Positions 16,569 through 24,863 of a stretch of 44,749 bases of DNA are shown one piece after another. The translations under genes and the position numbers were made by a program. The stretch covers positions 1-44,749 of the forward strand of contig CAAFWV010000065.1 in the NCBI GenBank assembly GCA_900766815.1, written 5' to 3'. The stretch comes from Lachnospiraceae bacterium (GTDB taxonomy: Bacteria; Bacillota; Clostridia; Lachnospirales; Lachnospiraceae). The notes beneath the pieces are model-generated. The model saw only the letters and a list, made by a program, of their open reading frames with translations, did not search any database and was not told where the DNA came from. The first letter of the stretch is position 1. Every line of letters begins with the position of its first letter.

Positions 16569-18788
16569 TTATATCCCTTCTACTTCCCCAATCCTTTCAG
16601 CCAGTCCGGTGTATCTCCTGTTCTCATTCTCACACCGAATCATCTCGCAGACTGTGTTCTCACTCCCCAGTATAACAACACAGTCCTTAGCCCTTGTGAC
16701 TCCCGTATACAGCAGATTCCTGTAAAGCAGGCTCCTCGGGCCTCCAAGAAGCGGCATTATCACGACCGGATATTCACTTCCCTGAGACTTGTGAATGGTT
16801 ATCGCATAAGCAAGCTCCAGCTCCTCTAAGGTCTCGTAGGAATATTCCGCTTCTCTTCCGTCATCAAAGGTAATTCTTATTAATCTTGACGGCTTATTAA
16901 TATGACTTATTATGCCAATATCTCCGTTGAATACGCCCTTGCCTCTCTGGGCCGATATTCCATAGGTTGACATAATATTCCATTCCATGTCGTAGTTGTT
17001 CTTCGTCTGCATCACCTTATCGCCGACTCTGAAGATGTTCTCGCCGTACTCAAGCTCTGCCTTCCCGGCAGACGGCGGATTGATGCATTCCTGAAGAATC
17101 CTGTTTAATTCCCATACACCCAGTGCACCCTTCTTCATCGGTGTCAGTACCTGTATCTGCTGCGGGCTTGTATTGAAATGCTTCGGAAGCTTCTCGCAAA
17201 TGAGATATAAAAGGGCCTGCCTGATTTCTTCGTAGTTCTCTCTTTTCAGCAGGAAGAAATCCTCATATTTCTTCGTGAAATCTATCTTCTCCCCGTTATT
17301 TATCATATGTGCATAGGTCACTATATGACTCTCGTTTGACTGTCGGAATATATACTTAAGCTCCACATTCGGGCATACTCCCGCATCCAGAATATCCTTG
17401 AGCACCTGACCCGGGCCGACACTGGGAAGCTGATTGGAATCTCCCACAATAATAAGCTTGGTTCCGGGGCTAATGGCTTTGAGCAGGGAATTAAACAGGA
17501 AGATATCCACCATTGACGCTTCATCAATTATGACTGCATCTACATCAAGAGGATTGTCCTCATTCATCTCGAAGTAGGCATCCGCTCTTTCCTCGGGATT
17601 GTGCTTAATGCTTAACAGTCTGTGAATGGTGCATGCTTCATATCCTGTTGTCTCCGACATCCTCTTGGCAGCTCTTCCCGTCGGAGCTGCCAGGACGAAG
17701 CGAAGATTTCTTCGCTCGAGACCTGAGATTATGCTCTTAATTGTCGTCGTTTTGCCTGTTCCCGGACCTCCGGTTAAGATGAAGAGTCCCTCGCTAAGAG
17801 CCTTAACTACCGCCTCTCTCTGGAGGTCATGAAGCTCAATATCAAGCTCTGCCTCTATGCTCTTGATCTCCCTGTCAAGCTCTGATGCACTTATTCTGTC
17901 CGAATATCCGGTAAGCGTCAGTAGTTTAACGGCACAGCTTTTCTCAATATTGTAATACTCCGACAGATATATATTTAATCTGTCCTCAGACTTAACCTCT
18001 ATCAGCTGTCTCTCAATCCTAAGCTCGTCAAGTTGTCTTTCGATATCGCTTTCGTATACCCCCAGAAGCTCATAGGCTGACTGTATCAGCTCCTCTCTCG
18101 GCAGATAGGTATGACCGTCACCCGTTGCCTCCTTAAGACAGTGAATAATTCCACACTGGATTCTGAATTCGGAATCCAGCCTGACACCGGTCTTAGCGGC
18201 AATTTCATCCGCTCTCTTAAAACCGATACCGTTCACCTCTCTTGCAAGCTTATATGGATTATTAAGTATTATATTCTTTATTTGACTGCCATATTCATCG
18301 TATAGCTTTATTGCCATGCTGTTGGATATTCCATACTTCTGCATGAACATAACCGCATTCCTGAGCTCATGACGCTCAGACATCTGCGTAGCTATGCTTA
18401 TGGCCTTTCGCTCTGTTATTCCCTTGATTTCCGAGAGTCTCTCCGGTTCCTCTTCAATTATTCTGAAGGTATCCTCTCCGAAGTGCTTGATTATCTTCTT
18501 AGCCGTACTCGGACCTATACCCTTGATTGCACCGGAAGCAAGATATCTCTCCATATCTAAGATATCGGTGGGCTCAATAATCTCGTAGCTGATTACCCTA
18601 AGCTGGACACCATAGGTTGGATGATCCACCCACTCACCGTTTACCTCAATGGTCTCTCCCTCAGTCAGTCCGGGGAAACGGCCTGTACAGATTACATCAT
18701 CCTCCTCAGTATCAAGCTCGAGTACGCCATAGGTATTGCTTTCGTTATAATACAGGAAATGGTCTACGTAACCCTTTATTACTTCCAA
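16569..18788 (-). CDS. recD2: ATP-dependent DNA helicase RecD2
   Basis: A 739-residue superfamily 1B 5'-3' helicase. The N-terminal extension has OB-like and helix-hairpin-helix sequences (GIGPSTAKKII at about 91-101, NGIGFKRADEI at about 186-196) that distinguish RecD2 from RecBCD RecD. Walker A is GGPGTGKT (340-347) and Walker B DEAS (422-425); the C-terminal motif YAITIHKSQGSEYPVVIMP is typical of this family. The start codon is TTG, with AGGGAG six bases upstream. The ribosome binding site lies only a few bases past the terminator-like hairpin that ends the rod-gene operon, so expression probably depends on read-through. RecD2 acts in repair and replication-fork maintenance. Confidence 0.95.
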   Translation of the reverse strand: MEVIKGYVDHFLYYNESNTYGVLELDTEEDDVICTGRFPGLTEGETIEVNGEWVDHPTYGVQLRVISYEIIEPTDILDMERYLASGAIKGIGPSTAKKIIKHFGEDTFRIIEEEPERLSEIKGITERKAISIATQMSERHELRNAVMFMQKYGISNSMAIKLYDEYGSQIKNIILNNPYKLAREVNGIGFKRADEIAAKTGVRLDSEFRIQCGIIHCLKEATGDGHTYLPREELIQSAYELLGVYESDIERQLDELRIERQLIEVKSEDRLNIYLSEYYNIEKSCAVKLLTLTGYSDRISASELDREIKSIEAELDIELHDLQREAVVKALSEGLFILTGGPGTGKTTTIKSIISGLERRNLRFVLAAPTGRAAKRMSETTGYEACTIHRLLSIKHNPEERADAYFEMNEDNPLDVDAVIIDEASMVDIFLFNSLLKAISPGTKLIIVGDSNQLPSVGPGQVLKDILDAGVCPNVELKYIFRQSNESHIVTYAHMINNGEKIDFTKKYEDFFLLKRENYEEIRQALLYLICEKLPKHFNTSPQQIQVLTPMKKGALGVWELNRILQECINPPSAGKAELEYGENIFRVGDKVMQTKNNYDMEWNIMSTYGISAQRGKGVFNGDIGIISHINKPSRLIRITFDDGREAEYSYETLEELELAYAITIHKSQGSEYPVVIMPLLGGPRSLLYRNLLYTGVTRAKDCVVILGSENTVCEMIRCENENRRYTGLAERIGEVEGI

Positions 18789-18802
18789 ATCTTACTCCCT
18801 GA

Positions 18803-18830
18803 TAAAAAAGCCACCGCTAAACGGTGGCTT
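18803..18830 (-). terminator. Terminator-like hairpin between rod gene and recD2
   Basis: A perfect 8-base-pair stem, AGCCACCG/CGGTGGCT on the minus strand with a 3-4 base loop (18809-18830), is followed by TTTTTT. It lies 7 bases after the rod-binding gene and only three bases before the recD2 ribosome binding site (18795-18800). Confidence 0.8.
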
Positions 18831-18836
18831 GATAAT

Positions 18837-19199
18837 CTATTCTGACAAATTACGCTTCATCTGCTCATACAGCATCTGAGCAAGACCAAGGCTGTTCTTC
18901 TCAGTTGATTCGCTGGCAAGCTCCTGAATCATGTTCTCACCAAAGAAATCAACCAGCTTCTCACTTGAAGAGTTCTGCTCCTCGTCTCCAAGCTCAGTGG
19001 TCTTCCACATCTCCTTAAATACCTGCTCAAGGAAATATGACTCGAACTGCTTACATGCATCCATCAGCTCTTCATCTGTTGAATCCTTTCCGACAGAACC
19101 TGTTGCATTCCTTATCTTATCATTCTTAAGACTATCGCTTGTCAATGCGGAATAATCCGAATATACCCCGCTTAGACCTCCCAAATCAATTGAACTCAT
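18837..19199 (-). CDS. flgJ: FlgJ-type rod-binding (rod-capping) protein without muramidase
   Basis: A 120-residue protein matching only the N-terminal rod-binding domain of FlgJ. The conserved core is ACKQFESYFLEQVFKEMW (about residues 48-66), then FFGENMIQELAS and GLAQMLYEQMKRN near the end. The C-terminal muramidase domain found in proteobacterial FlgJ is absent, as is usual in Firmicutes. It helps assembly of the flagellar rod. It follows flhP by 12 bases. GAGG precedes the ATG. The gene ends seven bases before a terminator. Confidence 0.9.
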   Translation of the reverse strand: MSSIDLGGLSGVYSDYSALTSDSLKNDKIRNATGSVGKDSTDEELMDACKQFESYFLEQVFKEMWKTTELGDEEQNSSSEKLVDFFGENMIQELASESTEKNSLGLAQMLYEQMKRNLSE

Positions 19200-19211
19200 A
19201 GGCTACCTCAA

Positions 19212-20033
19212 TTATCTCTTAAGATTGTTGGCTATCTCCATCATCTGATCTGTAGTAGTAATGGCCTTACTGTTCATCTCATATGCTCTCTGTGCAACAA
19301 TCATATTAACCATCTCATCAACCACCTGTACTCCGGAGCCTTCCAGATATCCCTGGATTACACGGCTCTTATCAAGATTGGCTGATGTGGATTCGTTCAT
19401 AGCCTGACCGCTGGCTGCCGACACATTGTACATTGTGTCATTCACCTTCTCAAGACCTGAAGGGTTAGCGAACTGGAAGAGACCTATCTGAATACCGATA
19501 GGCTGTGGGTTGTTGGCCTCATCCGGATAGCAGAGTCTTCCGTCCTTATCAACCGTTATCTTGCTTGCAGAATACTGAGTGGTGCTAATTGTAATAGGCT
19601 TGCCTGTAGTATCAAGTACAGGAAGACCGTCCGAGGTAGCAAGTGTCAGCTGATTAGCACCGTCTGTATTGAATATAAAGTTACCGTTTCTGGTATATTT
19701 CACGCTTCCGTCAACGTCTCTGACAGCGAAGAAGCCCTTACCTTCAATCGCGAAGCAGGTGTCTGATTCTGATGCAAGAAGGGAACCCTGTCTGAAAAGA
19801 GAGGTGACTGACGAATTACGAACGCCAAGTCCAACCTGGGCACTGATAGGCTTGTTCTCACCATTGGCCGTGGTTGTCTCAGTCTGCATTGTCTGATACA
19901 GAAGTGACTTGAACTCGGCAACCTCTGCCTTATAACCCGTGGTGTTAACGTTAGCCAGGTTGTTGGCTATTGTATCAAGGTTTGTCTGCTGTGCAATCAT
20001 ACCGCTGGCAGCTGACCATAATGATCTTACCAT
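19212..20033 (-). CDS. flhP: Flagellar basal-body rod protein, FlgG-like (FlhP)
   Basis: A 273-residue rod/hook-basal body protein. The N-terminal signature DTIANNLANVNTTGYK (about 20-35) and the C-terminal VVDEMVNMIVAQRAYEMNSK (about 237-256) are the export and coiled-coil regions shared by all rod and hook proteins. The middle domain resembles FlgG. The gene order mbl-flhO-flhP, as in Bacillus, argues for FlhP, the distal-rod-like protein. It is exported by the flagellar type III apparatus. TTGGAGG precedes the ATG. Confidence 0.93.
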   Translation of the reverse strand: MVRSLWSAASGMIAQQTNLDTIANNLANVNTTGYKAEVAEFKSLLYQTMQTETTTANGENKPISAQVGLGVRNSSVTSLFRQGSLLASESDTCFAIEGKGFFAVRDVDGSVKYTRNGNFIFNTDGANQLTLATSDGLPVLDTTGKPITISTTQYSASKITVDKDGRLCYPDEANNPQPIGIQIGLFQFANPSGLEKVNDTMYNVSAASGQAMNESTSANLDKSRVIQGYLEGSGVQVVDEMVNMIVAQRAYEMNSKAITTTDQMMEIANNLKR

Positions 20034-20042
20034 ATATTTCCT

Positions 20043-20086
20043 CCAAGTAACCTTCCTTGGATGCTACTGACCGCCTCCGGCGGTCA
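20043..20086 (-). repeat. Paired inverted repeats between flhO and flhP
   Basis: Two small stem-loops fill the 86-base gap: an 8-base-pair stem TGACCGCC/GGCGGTCA with a 3-base loop (20068-20086), and CCAAG/CTTGG (20043-20060) abutting the flhP ribosome binding site. No U-run follows, so these are not classical terminators. They may set differential stability of the two messages. Confidence 0.55.
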
Positions 20087-20119
20087 AATTATATACCTAC
20101 AATATCTATATCGGCCAAA

Positions 20120-20896
20120 TTATACTTTTCCTAACTGGTTGGCAGCAATTTCCAGTGTGCCGTCTATTGTTGTGATAAGCTTCTGGTTGCTCTCATACTG
20201 TCTTGAAACAGATATCATCTCAACCATCTCATCCACTACCTGAACATTGGAGGTCTCGATATATCCCTGTCTTATCTGTCCGACATAGATTGCTTCCTTG
20301 GCACCCTCCACAGGCTCATAATAATTCTCACCGTAATGCTTAAGATAATTATGATCCTCGAATTCGGTAAGCTTAATTCTGTTAAGTCTTACATCGTCCT
20401 GATAGATGTCACCGGCAACATCCACTCTGATCTCCTTGGTCGGATCGAGCTTTATTCTGTTACCGTTTGCTCCGAGAACATAGTCTCCGTCCTTGGTAAC
20501 AAGATAACCTTCCGTATTGAGCACAAAGGCACCGTCTCTCGTATACTTGGTGCTTGTATTGCCCTGCTTATCCGTAAATTCTATATTGAAGAAGCCGTCA
20601 CCCGTTATAGCGAAATCGCAGGTATTGCCCGTAATCTTGAGTGAGCCCTGAGAATAATCCGTATAGTTCTCACCGATCTTGACACCCAGATTACCGGTTC
20701 CGATTCGCTTGCTTAATCTTCCTGCTTCGGATAAGTCCTTAATCTTATACATAAGGACATCATCAAAGGCCTGGCTTGTGGCACCCTCCTTCTTGTATCC
20801 GTTGGTATCGACATTAGCCAGGTTATTGGTCAGAACATCCATCCTGTTCTGCTCATTAATCATACCCGTATAAGCAGTATATAAGCCTTTAACCAT
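20120..20896 (-). CDS. flhO: Flagellar basal-body rod protein, FlgF/FlgG-like (FlhO)
   Basis: A 258-residue rod protein with the N-terminal signature DVLTNNLANVDTNGYKKEG (about 20-38) and the C-terminal VVDEMVEMISVSRQYESNQK, typical of the hook-basal body family. It is slightly shorter than its downstream neighbour. Position directly after mbl identifies it as FlhO, the proximal-rod-like protein. It is expected to be secreted through the flagellar export apparatus. AGGAG precedes the ATG. Naming as FlgF rather than FlhO is possible. Confidence 0.92.
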   Translation of the reverse strand: MVKGLYTAYTGMINEQNRMDVLTNNLANVDTNGYKKEGATSQAFDDVLMYKIKDLSEAGRLSKRIGTGNLGVKIGENYTDYSQGSLKITGNTCDFAITGDGFFNIEFTDKQGNTSTKYTRDGAFVLNTEGYLVTKDGDYVLGANGNRIKLDPTKEIRVDVAGDIYQDDVRLNRIKLTEFEDHNYLKHYGENYYEPVEGAKEAIYVGQIRQGYIETSNVQVVDEMVEMISVSRQYESNQKLITTIDGTLEIAANQLGKV

Positions 20897-20923
20897 ACAT
20901 TCTCCTTAGGAAAATCTCCTATC

Positions 20924-21916
20924 CTATGACTCTCTGTAGCCTGACAGGAACTCAACATACTTTCCTGTTCCTATAGCAACGGCTGTCATAGGCTCCTCTG
21001 CCGTCATTGTAGTGATACCGGTCTTAGAGCAAATCAGATCCTCCAGACCGTTGAGTAAGCTTCCGCCACCTGTAAGGACAATTCCTCTGTCTGCAATATC
21101 AGCAGCAAGCTCCGGAGGAGTTCTCTCCAGTACGCTGTGGATACAGTCTACAATCTTAGAGGTTGTCTCTCTTAATGCTTCCTCTGTATCCTCACTTGAT
21201 ATCTTGAGTACTCTCGGAAGACCTGTAACCAGGTTACGTCCCTTAACATCATAATATACAGGCTCAGGTCTCTTGAAGGCCGAACCAATATTAATCTTGA
21301 TATCCTCAGCCATTCTCTCACCGATTAACAGATTATACTTCTTACGCATATATCTTACGATTGCTTCATCGAAGTCATCGCCTGCTATCTTGATTGAATC
21401 ACTGACAACAGCGCCGCCAAGTGAAATAACTGCAACGTCAGTAGTACCGCCACCGATATCTACTATCAGATTGCCGCAAGGCTTGGCGATATCGATTCCC
21501 GCACCGATTGCCGCCGCAATGGGCTCCTCGATAATGGCAACCTCTCTTGCTCCCGCAACATAGGTTGCATCCTCAACCGCCTTCTTCTCTACCTGTGTAA
21601 CACCGCTGGGAACACATACAGCAATACGGGGCTTACGAAGACTTCTTCTTCCTACCGCCTTCTGGATAAAGTACTTCATCATCTTCTCTGTAACCTCATA
21701 ATTGGAGATTACACCCTGACGAAGCGGTCTTACCGCAATAATGTTACCCGGTGTACGGCCAAGCATAAGTCTGGCCTCTTCACCTATAGCCTTAATCTTG
21801 TTGGTATCTCTATCGAATGCCACTACTGAAGGCTCCTTCAGTACAACACCCTTACCTCTGATGTACACGAGAATACTCGCTGTACCCAAATCAATTCCAA
21901 TGTCTGTTGCCTGCAT
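20924..21916 (-). CDS. mbl: MreB/Mbl actin-like rod-shape protein
   Basis: A 330-residue bacterial actin that guides lateral wall synthesis. The ATPase phosphate loops are GIDLGTASILVY near the N-terminus and VDIGGGTTDVAVISLGG in the middle; the adenosine loop is GIVLTGGGSLLNGLE. I chose the ATG at 21916, with AAAGGGG upstream and the usual short N-terminus; an in-frame upstream start lacks a ribosome binding site. The neighbours flhO-flhP mark it as Mbl rather than the mreBCD-operon MreB, though sequence alone does not separate them. No mreC or mreD is near. Confidence 0.92.
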   Translation of the reverse strand: MQATDIGIDLGTASILVYIRGKGVVLKEPSVVAFDRDTNKIKAIGEEARLMLGRTPGNIIAVRPLRQGVISNYEVTEKMMKYFIQKAVGRRSLRKPRIAVCVPSGVTQVEKKAVEDATYVAGAREVAIIEEPIAAAIGAGIDIAKPCGNLIVDIGGGTTDVAVISLGGAVVSDSIKIAGDDFDEAIVRYMRKKYNLLIGERMAEDIKINIGSAFKRPEPVYYDVKGRNLVTGLPRVLKISSEDTEEALRETTSKIVDCIHSVLERTPPELAADIADRGIVLTGGGSLLNGLEDLICSKTGITTMTAEEPMTAVAIGTGKYVEFLSGYRES

Positions 21917-21958
21917 ATATAAAACCCCTTTCTCGGATAATAAACAAAATATCACTTT

Positions 21959-21964
21959 ATTATA
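21959..21964 (-). promoter_or_regulatory. Candidate -10 box of the mbl/rod-gene operon
   Basis: A perfect TATAAT lies on the minus strand 43 bases before the mbl ATG, giving a leader of about 40 bases. The -35 region is weak (TTTTAA at 17-base spacing). A sigma-A promoter is suggested; no clear sigma-D flagellar motif was seen. Confidence 0.45.
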
Positions 21965-22039
21965 CAAAAAATCGTTTCATATTAAAAGGGCTTTAGTCAA
22001 AACAGACTTATTTTAATAATTATCGGCCAAATTCCCTTA

Positions 22040-24862
22040 TTACTTTAGCATTCTCTTAAGATACCGTCCCGTATACGATTTCTCTACCTGTGCCACCTCC
22101 TCGGGAGTACCGGTAGCTATAACGGTTCCGCCCCTGTCTCCGCCTTCGGGACCTAAATCAATTATATAATCAGCCGTCTTAATCACATCCAGATTATGCT
22201 CAATGACCACAACCGTATTGCCTGCCTCTGTAAGCTTCGACAATATTGAACAGAGTCTGTCCACATCAGCAAAGTGAAGTCCTGTGGTAGGCTCATCCAG
22301 AATATATATTGTATTGCCGGTAGCAGTCCTGCTAAGCTCTGTTGCAAGCTTAATTCTCTGTGCTTCACCACCTGACAGGGTGGTTGAAGGCTGTCCGAGC
22401 TTAATGTATCCTAAGCCGACCTCATAGAGAGTCTCCATCTTCTTCCTGATCTTAGGTACATTCTCGAAGAAGGTCAGTGCCTCTTCAACCGTCATCTCAA
22501 GCACATCATAGATACTCTTACCCTTATATTTAACTTCCAGAGTCTCTCTGTTATAACGTCTGCCCTTACATACCTCGCAGGGAACATAAACATCTGAGAG
22601 GAAATGCATCTCTATCTTGACAATACCGTCACCTGAACAGGCCTCACATCTGCCTCCCTTGATATTGAAGGAGAATCTGCCCTTGCTGTATCCTCTGGCT
22701 CTGGCATCGCTTGTGCCTGCATAGAGGTCTCTGATTAAATCAAATACTCCCGTATAGGTTGCGGGATTGGATCTCGGAGTCCTGCCTATCGGAGACTGGT
22801 CAATATCTATGACTTTATCCAGGGTCTCAATTCCTGTAATGGAATCATGGTCACCTGCAATAGTCCTTGCTCTGTTAAGGGTCTTAGCCAGACTCTTATG
22901 CAGTATCTCATTAACAAGAGAGCTCTTGCCTGAACCTGATACGCCTGTTACACAGGTCATTACTCCGATTGGAATATCAACATCTATATTCTTTAGATTG
23001 TGTTCTTTTGCTCCATGAACCGTGAGGAAGCCCTTGGGCTCTCTTCTGGTAGACGGAACCTCTATCTTCTTGGCTCCGCTTAAGTACTGACCCGTAATGG
23101 ATCTCGGTTCGCGGATGATATCCTCTGCAGTACCTATTGCCACAAGCTCTCCACCGTGACTGCCGGCACCCGGTCCTATGTCTACAATACAGTCCGCCGC
23201 ACGCATGGTATCCTCATCATGCTCAACCACTATAAGGGTATTGCCGAGGTCTCTTAGGTGCTTAAGTGTAGCCAGTAATTTATCATTATCCCTCTGATGA
23301 AGACCTATACTCGGCTCATCCAGGATGTAGCAGACTCCCATTAGTCCCGAGCCTATCTGTGTGGCCAGTCTTATTCTCTGCGCCTCACCGCCCGATAGCG
23401 ATGATGCTCCTCTGCCAAGCGTCAGATAGTCCAGTCCTACATCCATAAGGAAGCTGATTCTTGCATTGATTTCCTTAAGGATCTGCTTACCGATTATCAT
23501 CTGTGTCTCGGTAAACTTAAGTCCATTCATATATTTCTGAAGGTCACCTATGGACAGATTGGTAAGCTCATATATGTTCTTATCACCTATGGTTACAGCC
23601 AGAGATTCCTTCTTGAGTCTCATTCCGTTACAGGTCTTGCAGGGAGTGAAGCTCATTAGCTCCTCATACTCCGCCTTCATACTCTCTGAGAAGGTCTCGT
23701 TATACCTGCGCATCATATTGTCAATGAGTCCTTCAAAGGTAGTCGGATATTTGCCGCTTCCTCTCTGACTCTTGTACTTCACTATGACCTCTCTGGCTCC
23801 CTTGCCGTAGATAATCATATCCTGAACCTCCCTGGAGAGATCCTTAAACGGTGTATCAAGCGAAAAGTCATAGCTCTCCGCAAGAGCATTAAGAAGTGCA
23901 TAGGTAAAGCTTCCGGGCTTACAGCTGCTGGCCCAGCCTGTACACGATATTGCTCCCTCTCTTATGCTTAAGCTCTTATCCGGAATCAAAAGATCCGGAT
24001 TAAATTCCATCCTGTAACCCAGTCCCACGCAGTCGGGACAGGCTCCGAAGGGATTATTGAAGGAGAAGCTTCTGGGCTCTATCTCCGGTATACTGATTCC
24101 ACAGTCCGGACAGGCGAAGCTGTCCGAGAAGGTGTAGGTCTTATCTCCCGGCACTTCACAGTCTACCAGTCCGCCGCTAAGCTTGAGTGCATTCTCAAGA
24201 GAGTCTGAGAGTCTGCTCTCATAGCCCTCCCTGATTACTATTCTGTCGACAACTATTTCAATGCTGTGTTTGATATTCTTATCAAGGGTAATCTCCTCTG
24301 ACAGGTCATACATACTGCCGTCAACTACCACTCTCACATAGCCGCTCTTCCTGGCACTTTCCAGTACCTTCTCATGGCGTCCCTTTTTTCCTCTGACAAC
24401 AGGTGCAAGTATCTGAAGCTTAACGCCCTCGCCAAGCTCATAGAGCTTATCAACCATCTGATCTACAGTCTGCTTGGCGATAGCCTTACCGCAGTTAGGG
24501 CAGTGAGGAATACCGAGTCTTGCATACAACAGACGGAAGTAATCATATATCTCCGTTACGGTTCCGACCGTCGACCTCGGATTACGGTTTGTAGACTTCT
24601 GGTCTATGGAAATCGCGGGAGACAGACCTTCTATAAGCTCCACATTCGGCTTCTCCATCTGACCTAAGAACTGTCTTGCATAGCTGGAGATGGACTCCAT
24701 ATATCTTCTCTGACCCTCGGCATAGATGGTATCAAAGGCGAGTGATGACTTACCCGAGCCTGACAGACCCGTAAGAACCACGAACTTGTCTCTTGGAATA
24801 TCTACATTTATTGATTTTAGGTTATGCTCTGCGGCACCTCTTATCTTAATTACATTGCTCAT
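22040..24862 (-). CDS. uvrA: Excinuclease ABC subunit A
   Basis: A 940-residue DNA damage sensor of nucleotide excision repair. Two ABC ATPase halves are each preceded by a Walker A loop (GLSGSGKS at 32-39; GVSGSGKS in the second half) and carry SLSGGEAQRI or TLSGGEAQRI signatures. Zinc-finger pairs are seen as CPDC...CPDC and CEAC...CEVC. Length is normal. It starts one base after uvrB stops, with AAAGAGCACTG-like sequence upstream, so uvrB-uvrA is a single unit. It should be SOS-inducible through the box upstream of uvrB. Confidence 0.97.
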   Translation of the reverse strand: MSNVIKIRGAAEHNLKSINVDIPRDKFVVLTGLSGSGKSSLAFDTIYAEGQRRYMESISSYARQFLGQMEKPNVELIEGLSPAISIDQKSTNRNPRSTVGTVTEIYDYFRLLYARLGIPHCPNCGKAIAKQTVDQMVDKLYELGEGVKLQILAPVVRGKKGRHEKVLESARKSGYVRVVVDGSMYDLSEEITLDKNIKHSIEIVVDRIVIREGYESRLSDSLENALKLSGGLVDCEVPGDKTYTFSDSFACPDCGISIPEIEPRSFSFNNPFGACPDCVGLGYRMEFNPDLLIPDKSLSIREGAISCTGWASSCKPGSFTYALLNALAESYDFSLDTPFKDLSREVQDMIIYGKGAREVIVKYKSQRGSGKYPTTFEGLIDNMMRRYNETFSESMKAEYEELMSFTPCKTCNGMRLKKESLAVTIGDKNIYELTNLSIGDLQKYMNGLKFTETQMIIGKQILKEINARISFLMDVGLDYLTLGRGASSLSGGEAQRIRLATQIGSGLMGVCYILDEPSIGLHQRDNDKLLATLKHLRDLGNTLIVVEHDEDTMRAADCIVDIGPGAGSHGGELVAIGTAEDIIREPRSITGQYLSGAKKIEVPSTRREPKGFLTVHGAKEHNLKNIDVDIPIGVMTCVTGVSGSGKSSLVNEILHKSLAKTLNRARTIAGDHDSITGIETLDKVIDIDQSPIGRTPRSNPATYTGVFDLIRDLYAGTSDARARGYSKGRFSFNIKGGRCEACSGDGIVKIEMHFLSDVYVPCEVCKGRRYNRETLEVKYKGKSIYDVLEMTVEEALTFFENVPKIRKKMETLYEVGLGYIKLGQPSTTLSGGEAQRIKLATELSRTATGNTIYILDEPTTGLHFADVDRLCSILSKLTEAGNTVVVIEHNLDVIKTADYIIDLGPEGGDRGGTVIATGTPEEVAQVEKSYTGRYLKRMLK

Positions 24863-24863
24863 A

